Source: Rhodanobacteraceae bacterium
Lineage (GTDB): Bacteria > Pseudomonadota > Gammaproteobacteria > Xanthomonadales > SZUA-5
Reading direction: 5' to 3'
Assembly (NCBI GenBank): GCA_016713135.1
Contig: JADJPR010000002.1
Coordinates: 387,693 to 451,692, forward strand
Length of the DNA stretch: 64,000 nucleotides
The notes below the pieces were generated by a model. That model did no database searches. It was given only the letters and a program-made list of their open reading frames with translations, and had not been told where the DNA came from. This document shows, one piece after another, positions 17,217 through 25,045 of the stretch (its first letter is position 1; every line of letters starts with the position of its first letter). Position numbers and translations under genes: made by a program.

Positions 17217-18884
17217 TTGACCAGCAACCGCAGCGCTTCGACAAGCGAATCGAGCGACCCGGTCCGCACTCATCTGGCCGCCATCGCAGCACTGGAGGCC
17301 GGCTACCCGAGGAAGGCGGCCGCGCTGTGCGAGCAAGTCGCGGCCCACCTGGCATCCGATGCAGGATTCCTGCTGACGCGCGGCGAGAGCCTGCGCCAGC
17401 TAGGCAAGCGTACCGATGCCCTGGCCCTGTTCAGACACGCGCTCCGCCTCGAACCCATGTCCCCGCCGGTGCACCTTTCGCTGGCAACCAGCTTGTGTGA
17501 ACTGGGCGCGCGGGACGAAGCCATCAAGCACGTCCGCAAGGCCGTCGAACTGGATCCCGGCAACGCGCATGCGCACTACGTCGAAGCGCTGGTGCGCATC
17601 GAAAACATGGAACTCCAGTCAGCGATCGATTCATTGCGACGGCTCCTGGATCTGGCGCCCGACCATCGTCCCGGGCTGAGCACGCTGCTCTATTTGCTGA
17701 ATCTGATTCCCGGACTGAATCCGGCAACGGTCGCCGAGGAGCATTGCGCGCGGGTCGAGCGCTGCTACGCATCAGCGGCGCCCCCTGATCGATGCACGGC
17801 CAGGGGGGCTGAGCGTCTGCGCATCGGCTTCCTGTCCGCGGATCTGCGCGATCACCCGGTGGGTCGGTTTGTGGCCCCATTGTTCGAGCACCTGGACCGC
17901 CGGCAGTTCGACATCCATGCGTACAGCACCGGCGCATCCGATGATGCCGTGGCGCAACATCTGCGCCTCAACGTGGATCATTGGATCGATGCACGGGAGT
18001 GGTCCGACCAAGCGCTCGAAGCGCGTTTGCGGATGGACCGGCTCGACCTGCTCGTCGAGATGTCAGGCCACACGCTTGGGCAGCGGCTTGCAGTTCTTGC
18101 GCGTCGCCCCGCGCCGTGCCAGGTCTCCTGGCTGGGCTATCCAAACACCACCGGACTCCGGGCGATCGACTATCGAATCGTCGACAATGTCCTGATTCCT
18201 CCGATGGAGACCTTCCCGGGGAGTGAGACCGTCGTGCGTTTGCCGGGCAGCTTCGCTTGCTTCTGGCCAGACGCCAACGTGCCCGACGCCGCGCACCACC
18301 CGGAGGGACCGATCATCTTCGGGTCGCTCCATCGTCTCGAGAAGTTGAGCGACAAAGTCGTCGAACTGTGGGCGGGTCTGTTGCACGCCCACCCGGAAGC
18401 ACGCCTGCTGATTGCCCGCGATCAGTTGGACCCACGCCGTCAGATTCAGTTGCGACAGCAATTCGCGGCCGCGGGTGTCGCCCCCGCCCGGCTCGATCTG
18501 CGGCAACTGCCGCCGGATGTGGAATCGCACATGTCGCTCTTCAACCAGATCGACGTACTCCTGGACGTGTTCCCCTGGAGCGGGCACACCCTGGCATGTG
18601 AGTCGCTGTGGATGGGGGTTCCGGTGATCACCTTGCGCGGCGATTCCGTCGCAGGCAGGCTGACGTGCTCAGCGCTCACCGCCGCCGGGTGCAAGGAGTG
18701 GATCGCCAGCGACACCCGGGATTACGGCCTGCTGGCCCAGCGCCTGGCATTGGACGTCGAGAGTATCCGGCACAGGCGTGTAGGTCTGAGGTCCCGCGTA
18801 CAGCAGTCACGCTTGACGGACGCGCCCGCATTCGCCCGAGCATTCGGCGATGCCCTGGCTGCCATCGCGCAAGGAAAGCCCTGA
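17217..18884 (+). CDS. TPR protein with O-GlcNAc-transferase-like (GT41) domain
   Basis: 555 residues. Residues ~15-170 contain TPR repeats (AIAALEAGYPRKAA, ALALFRHALRLEP, AIKHVRKAVELDPGNAHAHY). The remainder is a GT41 catalytic region: LRIGFLSADLRDHPVGRFV, CQVSWLGYPNTTGLRAIDYR, FGSLHRLEKLSDKVVELWA, and DVFPWSGHTLACESLWMGVPVITL. Bacterial members glycosylate proteins or peptides in the cytosol, though few substrates are known. The TTG start at 17217 is the first in-frame initiator; GGCGAGGG lies just upstream. It is transcribed towards the lasso precursor and divergently from the HPr-kinase-like gene, with only 82 bases for both promoters. It could modify a lasso peptide, a surface protein or another target. 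Confidence 0.85.
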   Translation: MTSNRSASTSESSDPVRTHLAAIAALEAGYPRKAAALCEQVAAHLASDAGFLLTRGESLRQLGKRTDALALFRHALRLEPMSPPVHLSLATSLCELGARDEAIKHVRKAVELDPGNAHAHYVEALVRIENMELQSAIDSLRRLLDLAPDHRPGLSTLLYLLNLIPGLNPATVAEEHCARVERCYASAAPPDRCTARGAERLRIGFLSADLRDHPVGRFVAPLFEHLDRRQFDIHAYSTGASDDAVAQHLRLNVDHWIDAREWSDQALEARLRMDRLDLLVEMSGHTLGQRLAVLARRPAPCQVSWLGYPNTTGLRAIDYRIVDNVLIPPMETFPGSETVVRLPGSFACFWPDANVPDAAHHPEGPIIFGSLHRLEKLSDKVVELWAGLLHAHPEARLLIARDQLDPRRQIQLRQQFAAAGVAPARLDLRQLPPDVESHMSLFNQIDVLLDVFPWSGHTLACESLWMGVPVITLRGDSVAGRLTCSALTAAGCKEWIASDTRDYGLLAQRLALDVESIRHRRVGLRSRVQQSRLTDAPAFARAFGDALAAIAQGKP

Positions 18885-18913
18885 CCGTCGGAAATTCCGG
18901 ACGCCAGAAACGC

Positions 18914-18938
18914 AAACGGCCTGCAGGGCAGGCCGTTT
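18914..18938. terminator. Hairpin between the convergent OGT-like gene and lasso precursor
   Basis: Perfect 11-bp inverted repeat: AAACGGCCTGC (18914-18924), loop AGG, GCAGGCCGTTT (18928-18938). It sits in the 74-base gap between the OGT-like stop (18884) and the precursor stop (18959). On the minus strand it is followed by GCGTTTCTGG, a moderate T-rich run, so it most likely ends lasso-operon transcription; it may act in both directions. Confidence 0.7.
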
Positions 18939-18958
18939 GAGTCGAAGACCGGCAGCAA

Positions 18959-19129
18959 TCAGCCGAAGGACGTCAGTCCGACGGTGCCACCCATGGCGGT
19001 CATCGAGAAGCCACCGTCAAGGTTGGTGCTCATGCGCGCACCCTGCAAGGTCGCGCCAATCTGGCCGATCTCGGTCACCTTCGGCGCTTCGTACGAAGAA
19101 GCCTTCAACGCGCTGTTGTTGCTGTCCAT
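18959..19129 (-). CDS. Lasso peptide precursor
   Basis: 56-residue RiPP precursor. Residues 1-29 form the leader, with YEAPKVTEIG at 13-22 matching the YxxPxLxxxG motif read by B1/RRE proteins. The predicted core starts at Gly30 (GARMSTNLD...) and is 27 residues; its only acidic residue is Asp at core position 9, which predicts a Gly1-Asp9 macrolactam. The tail has Phe12 and Phe26 and many Gly/Ser/Thr, ending TSFG, and no Cys, so a class II lasso. The usual Thr at leader -2 is Leu here, with Thr at -3. ATG at 19129 is preceded by AGGGG; an in-frame ATG at 19162 would add 11 residues. It overlaps the cyclase stop by 25 bases. Cyclase, B2 and RRE lie directly upstream. Confidence 0.85.
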   Translation of the reverse strand: MDSNNSALKASSYEAPKVTEIGQIGATLQGARMSTNLDGGFSMTAMGGTVGLTSFG

Positions 19130-20886
19130 TGTCTTTCGACCCCTGAATGATGATGTAGCCACGAACCCACACTGACACCCGCGATCAGAGGATAGAGCGT
19201 GCTCCAGGGGCTGTCAACGACCGGACTGGGCAGTTGGTCCGGCCGCAGGAACTCCCCGATACGCGGGACCTGCGCAAGCGCGGCGGGCAGTTGGGCAAGC
19301 TCAGGGCCACTGTAGCGCGCAAAAAATGGCTGGCCTGCAGGCGACTTGCGACGCCCAGTCACCGCCTCCGGCACTCTCCCGTGCAACAGCCGGCGCAGGG
19401 CCTGCTTTGCCGGCGAAGCCGGCGCACGGTCCAGGTCGAGCTGCGCCACGGCGGGATTCAGGACCACTCTCACCACGCGCTGATCCAGGTATGGCAAGGA
19501 CACATCCGCCCGCAGCATTCCCGCGTCATCGCGCGCTTCGACATCGGTGCAGAATCCGGCATTGGGCAACAGCAACTCATGCCATGCGTGCTGATCCCCT
19601 CCGCCCGGTGCGGCTTCCAGGCCTGGCTGAGGCAGAGCGTCGTGCCAACGCGCCGGGATCCAGGCCGGCGTGCGATCCTGGGTCAGTCGGGTCAGATCAG
19701 GGCATTCAGGCGCTGGCATGCTTGCAGGTCCGCTGCGAAAGCGCGCAATACGACGACGAAGTCGCGCAAACCAGCCCCGCCGACGACCTGGCCGGCGCAG
19801 CGAAGTTGCCACCAACTCGTCCGCACCCAAGCCAGATATCGAGGGCGATCCAAGCGCCATCAACGCCCGAACTTGCGAAAGGTCGTCATAGAGCGCCATG
19901 GGGTGCTCAGCCCAGGGCACGAGGCTCGCGACGGGAAAGCGAACCGGGCCGGGATCGCGGATCGTGCGTTGCAGATCGATTTCCAGCGCCCTGGCGGTCA
20001 ATTCGGCGTGGTATGCCTCATCCTCACCTGAGTCGCCGCGAAGCACGGAGGTCAGCGCGTGGATCTGCATGCCGGGACGCGCCTTCCGAAGGTCAGCCAG
20101 CTGGGTGGCAAGCAGAGCCGAATCAATGCCGCCACTCAAGGTCAGTACCGCATTCTCGTGGGCAATCCGATCGACCAAAGCGGCGTTCAAGGCGTCTCGC
20201 AGCGCATCATCGAGTTGCCTCGCTGAGTAATGGTCGAATTCAATGAGGTGCGCCGGCAGGCCGATCCGGCTCGTGTCGGCTTGCCCGGTGCGCAAGTCGA
20301 CTCGCAGCCATTCACCCGCACGCAGCACGCGCAAATCCGAATAAAAGGTCTCGCCACGTTCACTGCATGGCTCTGAGAATGGAACGAGGGCACTGGCAAT
20401 GGCCAGACCATTCAGGCTCAATTGACTCCCGAACAGAGCCAGGAGCGCACTGCAGGAGTCGCTGACAGCCCAAATCCCCTGCATCTGCAAGTAGTAGAGT
20501 GACCGCACACCGAACAAGTCCACCGAAGCGTGAACGGCACCGGACGTCGGATCGACCAGGCAGAAGCAGTATTCGCCGTTGAGTTTCGCCTGTGCATCTC
20601 GCCCATCGGACTGGAAAGCCAGTCTCAGTATCGATTCCGCATTCAGGCCGGCGGTCGAGTGTCCGGCCAGGCCGTATATCCGCCCGCTGATCGACACTCC
20701 GGCAAAGGGCGCCGCGCGCATCCGGAATGGCGTTGCGCAGGTGTCAATGGTGGCGCTTACAACCCATTGACCTGAACCAAGCGGCTGAGGCGAATTCAAT
20801 GAGACGAGGCTCTGACCCAATCGGCCCCGACTGAACGCTGACTGCAGCGAATCGAACTGGCCAAAAGCCCACAGGAAGCCCCGCAT
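19105..20886 (-). CDS. Lasso peptide cyclase (asparagine-synthetase-like, C protein)
   Basis: 593-residue ATP-dependent macrolactam synthetase. The C-terminal asparagine-synthetase domain carries the PP-loop LTLSGGIDSALLATQL, then ISGLGADELVATSLRR and LPYLDQRVVRVVL. The N-terminal glutaminase-like domain (GRIYGLAGHSTAG, LNGEYCFCLVDPTSGAVHASVDLFGVRSLYY) lacks the catalytic Cys2, as expected for an enzyme that adenylates an Asp/Glu side chain for attack by the peptide N-terminus rather than making Asn. The start ATG at 20886 shares its A with the B2 stop (TGATG); the frame continues upstream to 21078 but overlaps B2. Contrast the true AsnB at 38-40 kb, which has MCGIFGV. Confidence 0.88.
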   Translation of the reverse strand: MRGFLWAFGQFDSLQSAFSRGRLGQSLVSLNSPQPLGSGQWVVSATIDTCATPFRMRAAPFAGVSISGRIYGLAGHSTAGLNAESILRLAFQSDGRDAQAKLNGEYCFCLVDPTSGAVHASVDLFGVRSLYYLQMQGIWAVSDSCSALLALFGSQLSLNGLAIASALVPFSEPCSERGETFYSDLRVLRAGEWLRVDLRTGQADTSRIGLPAHLIEFDHYSARQLDDALRDALNAALVDRIAHENAVLTLSGGIDSALLATQLADLRKARPGMQIHALTSVLRGDSGEDEAYHAELTARALEIDLQRTIRDPGPVRFPVASLVPWAEHPMALYDDLSQVRALMALGSPSISGLGADELVATSLRRPGRRRGWFARLRRRIARFRSGPASMPAPECPDLTRLTQDRTPAWIPARWHDALPQPGLEAAPGGGDQHAWHELLLPNAGFCTDVEARDDAGMLRADVSLPYLDQRVVRVVLNPAVAQLDLDRAPASPAKQALRRLLHGRVPEAVTGRRKSPAGQPFFARYSGPELAQLPAALAQVPRIGEFLRPDQLPSPVVDSPWSTLYPLIAGVSVGSWLHHHSGVERQWTATTAR

Positions 20887-21317
20887 CAGAGCCTGGTTCC
20901 AGTCCCACGAGGGACCGGGCGGGCGAACAGTTCCGAAAATCGCCCGAAGCGCCCGGTTCCAGCGAGTTGCGGACGATCCCCGATCACCAGACCGTAGCAT
21001 TCGACCCACGCGTGGCCGCTGTCGGTGCCCGTGTCGCAATGAATGTCTGCGGGTGCCCCGCGCCAGCGCAGGATCCACCAGATCAGTAGCGCGCGGCGCA
21101 GGCAGTAGGCCGAGGTGCTTCCACTGGCGCGCTGAACCACACGTGCGACTTGACCCAGTGCCGTTCGCGACAACTGGACATTCCCGGCAGGATCCGGGCT
21201 GGTCGCGAGCAATACCCGGACCGTGCGCCCCACCCCGAGCACCCGGATCGACGCGTCGAGCGCCCTCATGGCAATCCAGGCACCGACGATCAACAGCCGG
21301 ATCAGCAGTCGCCTCAA
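20886..21317 (-). CDS. Lasso peptide B2 protein (transglutaminase-like leader peptidase)
   Basis: 143-residue cysteine protease of the transglutaminase core 3 type, which removes the leader after the RRE binds it. The family signature is present: SAYCLRRALLIWWILRWRG with Cys72, then DSGHAWVECYG with His102, the classic C...HAWVE pattern. The N-terminal hydrophobic stretch (LLIRLLIVGAWIAM) is common in B2 proteins. Length agrees with stand-alone B2 proteins paired with a separate B1/RRE, here the PqqD-like gene at 23.3 kb. It begins 7 bases after the HPr-kinase-like stop and overlaps the cyclase start, indicating a tight operon. Confidence 0.88.
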   Translation of the reverse strand: MRRLLIRLLIVGAWIAMRALDASIRVLGVGRTVRVLLATSPDPAGNVQLSRTALGQVARVVQRASGSTSAYCLRRALLIWWILRWRGAPADIHCDTGTDSGHAWVECYGLVIGDRPQLAGTGRFGRFSELFARPVPRGTGTRL

Positions 21318-21324
21318 GAGGACC

Positions 21325-22368
21325 TCAGGCGCCGTCGCGATGAAGCATGACCGGCTCGAGAATCCGGCCCAAAGTCGTGGTCGCCTCGTCGATGCGACTC
21401 CAGTCGTCAGCGAGTCGTACCGAGAAACTCGGCAAGGCAGCAGCCATCTGCTGACACATCCCGAGTAGTCGGCGCACCTCCCCAGGGAGATTCATATAAG
21501 GCGCGAGGCTGTTGGCGTACAACTGCGCCATCGCAACAGCCGGCGAATGCATCGGCTGCACATCGATGGGCGAACCTGCCTCGCGCTCGCGCTCGCGCAG
21601 AAAGACGATCGCAGACAAGGGCGGCGAAAAACCCTCGTGTGTGGGCAAAGCCAGATAGTGCTTGTCCGTCCCACTGGCAATCTGCGAACACTGGCTGCCG
21701 AGCGACAGGGCCCGGACCGAGTCCGACCAGAGCCTGAGGCGCGCGTATCCGGGCCGGACTTGGAAAGCGGCGCCATTGAATTCGATCACCGCCAGATCCT
21801 CGGCGACAATCCTCCAGTTCTGGCGTTGCATGGCCGCCGCCAGGGACGATTTGCCTGCACCCGAGGGCCCACAAATCAGCAGCGCATGGTCATCTCGCGC
21901 AGCGACGGCAGCGTGCAGGCACAGGCGCTGCTGTGCCTTGAAATAGCACAGCATCGCCGAGCCCGTGACGAACGCGCCCAGCGTATCGGGGTGCATCGTA
22001 GCCGGCGCGCCGATCCGCAGGCGCCGCGATCCGAGCGCAACCTCTACCCACAGTCCAAGAATGAGCTCAAAGCGACGAGTGGCTCCATCCACATGCTCCA
22101 GCAACCTGACGAAATGGCGTCCCATGCCCGGGGGAACCGCCGAATTGCGGGAAATCAGGCAACGCCAGAGGGTCGGATCCGCTTCCTTGTGGTCATGAAC
22201 GATGTCGATCCACAGTTCGGGTTCTGCGTCGGGCGCAGCCTCGGGACAATGCCCATCCAGGATGCGACGAGGTCCGGCAAAGACCACGCCAAACGCCGAG
22301 TAACGGCCTTCGCCCTCGGCGCGTTCGAGCATGTCCGCAGGCGCATCCACCAGAAACGCAGCGGTCAA
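21325..22368 (-). CDS. HPr-kinase-like protein of the lasso cluster (copy 2)
   Basis: About 347 residues. The ATPase core reads LLICGPSGAGKSSLAAAM, then NWRIVAEDLAVIEFNG, the HPrK-type Walker A and acidic region. The N-terminal part (GEGRYSAFGVVFAGPRR) matches the leader segment of lasso-associated kinases. The frame opens at 22434, which would overlap the methyltransferase by 70 bases. The TTG at 22368 forms a TTGA 4-nt overlap with that gene's stop, like the GTGA and ATGA couplings elsewhere here, so I prefer it. Known homologues (paeninodin kinase) phosphorylate the C-terminal Ser of the peptide; here the core ends Thr-Ser-Phe-Gly, so the site would have to be internal or exposed by trimming. 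Activity on this peptide is inference. Confidence 0.8.
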   Translation of the reverse strand: MTAAFLVDAPADMLERAEGEGRYSAFGVVFAGPRRILDGHCPEAAPDAEPELWIDIVHDHKEADPTLWRCLISRNSAVPPGMGRHFVRLLEHVDGATRRFELILGLWVEVALGSRRLRIGAPATMHPDTLGAFVTGSAMLCYFKAQQRLCLHAAVAARDDHALLICGPSGAGKSSLAAAMQRQNWRIVAEDLAVIEFNGAAFQVRPGYARLRLWSDSVRALSLGSQCSQIASGTDKHYLALPTHEGFSPPLSAIVFLREREREAGSPIDVQPMHSPAVAMAQLYANSLAPYMNLPGEVRRLLGMCQQMAAALPSFSVRLADDWSRIDEATTTLGRILEPVMLHRDGA

Positions 22369-23345
22369 GAGGCGCAACTCCGGGATGCCAGGAACAGTTC
22401 GGCCGCAGAGTTCTGACTCAGCTCCGCCTTGCATGTACCTTGCGAATCAGCGACTTGTGTTCTCCAGGTGTAGGCAAAGTCGCCTGCCACTGGCCATACC
22501 GAGATCCGCAAACGCAGCGTGTCCCCGGCTGCCAGCTCCAGTGGTCGCGACAATGGCAGCACCAATCGTCCGTATACCCACGGCGCCCTGGCGCCGGGCG
22601 CCGCCGACATCGACACCCCTTGTGTCAGCTCCGAGTCAAACCACATCAGCCAGGCATGCAGGGTTGTCGCAGATGGAACTTCCCAGGTCAGATCCGCCGG
22701 CTGCAGAGCCTGGCTCGCCGCAGCGTAGTCGATGACGCCAAAGCGCTGCCCAGGCAACGCAGGTTCAAGCCCGGTCGGCGGCGGCCGCCTGGGCGCGGAG
22801 CCTTCTGCCTCGCGCAACACGGGAAGCGAGAGTCCAAGAGCATTCTCGACCCAGGGCGTCTCGATCTGCCGCGAATACCAACCGGCATCGCTGACCGGCG
22901 CCACCCACAGGCTGTCGCGACGTGGCAGCAGAACCGCGTCCTGGGTAAGCAAGCGCGCCCTGGCGTCGGCGAGGGTCGCGAACGCGCCGCCAAGGAATGG
23001 AAGCGCGCCGCGCAAGTCGGAAATCAGCAAGTTCGCCCGCTCGGAAGGGTGAAAGTCCTCCGACGCGCCGTGGAAGAACTCGATCCGGTCTTCAAGGCCA
23101 AGTCGCAGTGCTTCACGGCGGCCATACTCGATCAATGGACTGGTCTCGACAGCGTAGACTTTCCGCGCACCTCGGATGGCCGCGTACAGCGCAAAAGCAC
23201 CCGTTCCAGCGCCCAGGTCCAGCACAACACTCTCCGGAGTGAGCGTGCGATCGATGGCCTCCTTGTAGGCCTCAGTCCGGACGCGGTCACGGATCATGTT
23301 GCCGTACTCATGGAATCCGTACATGTTCAGGTCACCGGAACTCAA
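22365..23345 (-). CDS. PRMT-fold methyltransferase of the lasso cluster
   Basis: 326-residue SAM methyltransferase of the PRMT superfamily. FHEYGNMIRDRVRTEAYKEAI matches the PRMT helix that caps SAM, motif I is VVLDLGAGTGAFALYAA near residue 40, post-I is VYAVETSP, and the C-terminal barrel is visible (LHAWLMWFDSEL). The PRMT double-E loop is not conserved: the region reads LLISDLRGALPFLGG, so one Glu is Asp and the other Gly. Arginine methylation is therefore doubtful, and another acceptor (carboxylate, hydroxyl) is possible. It overlaps PqqD by 4 bases (ATGA). Because it lies between RRE and kinase it probably tailors the lasso peptide, whose only Arg is core residue 3. Confidence 0.78.
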   Translation of the reverse strand: MSSGDLNMYGFHEYGNMIRDRVRTEAYKEAIDRTLTPESVVLDLGAGTGAFALYAAIRGARKVYAVETSPLIEYGRREALRLGLEDRIEFFHGASEDFHPSERANLLISDLRGALPFLGGAFATLADARARLLTQDAVLLPRRDSLWVAPVSDAGWYSRQIETPWVENALGLSLPVLREAEGSAPRRPPPTGLEPALPGQRFGVIDYAAASQALQPADLTWEVPSATTLHAWLMWFDSELTQGVSMSAAPGARAPWVYGRLVLPLSRPLELAAGDTLRLRISVWPVAGDFAYTWRTQVADSQGTCKAELSQNSAAELFLASRSCAS

Positions 23346-23608
23346 CCGGAGACAGGCGTGATGAGCTCCAGCTTCTGGAGTTCATCCACAAAACTCTGTA
23401 CGTCGGCCACCGCGCGTACGATCTCCAAGCCATACTGGTTGGCCAGTTCGCCGGCCAGTTCTTCCGCCGAACGACCGGCCTTCATCCCGGTCCAGAGGAC
23501 GATACCGCTCGCGTTCAAGGAGAAGAATGTCTCGCGCTTGAGCGACAGCAACACCACCTCATCACCGATGCGCTCTTCCAGTACATGGTCGGGAACATTG
23601 AATTTCAT
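23342..23608 (-). CDS. PqqD-like RRE (lasso B1 protein)
   Basis: 88-residue winged-helix protein of the PqqD family, the RiPP recognition element that binds the YxxP leader motif and delivers it to the B2 peptidase and cyclase. The sequence has the family's layout: VPDHVLEERIGDEVVLLSLKRETFFSLNASGIVLW (strand hairpin, then helix), a variable AEELAGELANQYG helix, and a final VADVQSFVDELQKLELI helix. Length and position in the operon fit a discrete B1. It starts 35 bases after the nucleotidyltransferase stop. No frame damage. Confidence 0.88.
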   Translation of the reverse strand: MKFNVPDHVLEERIGDEVVLLSLKRETFFSLNASGIVLWTGMKAGRSAEELAGELANQYGLEIVRAVADVQSFVDELQKLELITPVSG

Positions 23609-23643
23609 GCAAATCCTGCCGCAGGTTTGGGGGAAAGATAGTC

Positions 23644-24821
23644 CTAGGAATGTCGACGCTCCGCCTCACGCGACCGACCCAACAGCATTCGCCCGGCCAG
23701 GCGAATCGGGCGCATGAGAAACGCGAACGGCCGCAGCGCCGCCGGCAAGCGCAGGAAGTCATCGTCGCGGTCCGATGGCTGAAGACTCTCCCTGATCACG
23801 CGAAGCCGATCACCCGCCGTCTCGGCCAGCGCAACCCGCAGCCGGTAAAAGTCGCCGAGCCTCTCGGCGTCCGTCGCCGGGCGAAGCAGGCACCGGACGA
23901 CCCGGCGAATCTGAGCAGGGCCCAGCGCCGGAACACCCAACGCATGCCCGGCAGGTACACCAGGTGCATGCGGAAAGAAGTGCTTCACCAACTGGAACGT
24001 CGCACGCAGCAATCGATGCGCGTGCTGCTCCCGAGCGAGCCTGTCGAGCGCATCCCAGTCGATCTCCGCGGGACTCGCCAGGATCTCCGGAAAGTCCAGG
24101 AGCCACTGCAACCGCGACCAGTCATGCTTGTAGGCGTGAATGGCGAGGTAGAGCAGATTGGCTTCGACCGACGGCTGCAGGACCTGGATGCCGGCGTAGC
24201 TACCGGGCGGGCGTCCTTCCACAGGAAATCCCCGCGAAAGTACACGCCGAACTGGGGACCTGCGATCCTCCAGTGAAGCTCAACGATCTCACCGGTACTC
24301 CGGTGAGCGAAGACAACGTGGTAGCGCCGCTCGAGATCGTGATTCTGATAGGGCGAGTGGTAGTCCAGCCTCTGCAGAAGTTGCCAGGCACGATCACGAT
24401 CGACCTCCTTCACCAGGAGGTCCAGATCGCCAAACTCCCTCAACGACCTGTTCCGGTAGAACCGGTCCGCCAGCAGCGGCCCCTTGAGCGGCATCACTGC
24501 AATGCCTTCGGCCTCGAAGGCTCGAACCAACCGAATCAGTTCCGCCCGAAGCCCAAGTCCCCGATACCCGCACCGATACGATCTCTCGCGCAAATGCAGG
24601 CGCACCGCATCCGCGCCGTCGCAAGGATTGACAACGAGATCCTCGTAGACATAGCTGGTCACACCGTTGTACGTCGCCAGATGGAGCAACCGAACCCAGT
24701 CAGCTTCTGACCACCCGGCCACGCTCGTCGGCGGCAGCCCGGCGCACCCCCCGTGAGCTCCCACCATCGCAAACAGTCTGCCTGCGATGCTATGCGTAGA
24801 CTGGGCAGCCACGGAACTCAC
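23644..24821 (-). pseudogene. Nucleotidyltransferase family protein (copy 1), single frameshift
   Basis: PF14907-type nucleotidyltransferase split by one frameshift. The upstream frame (from ATG 24821) holds VRAFEAEGIAVMPLKGPLLADRFYR, the metal-binding FGDLDLLVKEVD and EIVELHWRIAG. After FLWKDARP the protein continues in another frame as GSYAGIQVLQPSVEANLLYLAIHAYKHDWSRLQW to the stop at 23644. Adding one G near 24208-24212 restores a continuous ~392-residue protein. Nucleotidyltransferases of this family recur beside HPr-kinase-like genes in lasso clusters, where they are thought to act on the phosphorylated peptide; that link is inference. It is first in the lasso cluster. Sequencing error is as likely as real inactivation. 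A related intact copy is at 57.3-58.4 kb. Confidence 0.75.
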
Positions 24822-25045
24822 GCAACGACCTCAATTGGGGGAGCCTGAACCGGATGCAACAGCAACCAAATGCAAGCCGGCTTCGAACACATCAGCGCAC
24901 CCATCAGGTCATCAACCTGAAGGGCACTAGGGCAAGAAGGAAGGGCGCGTACGAGGACCCCACGCACCGGCTATAAGCATAGCGCAAGGCCGGCCTTGGC
25001 GCATCCACGCGCACCATCAGCGACTGATCGACTTCGCCGACGCGC

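Noticed and set aside
18959..19129. Core starting at the Gln before Gly30, which would put Thr at -2
   Set aside because: The acidic residue would then sit at position 10, outside the 7-9 residue ring sizes known for lasso peptides.
18959..19162. Longer precursor starting at ATG 19162
   Set aside because: The shorter form at 19129 has an upstream AGGGG and matches usual lasso leader lengths; the extra 11 residues add no motif. Either start leaves the core unchanged.
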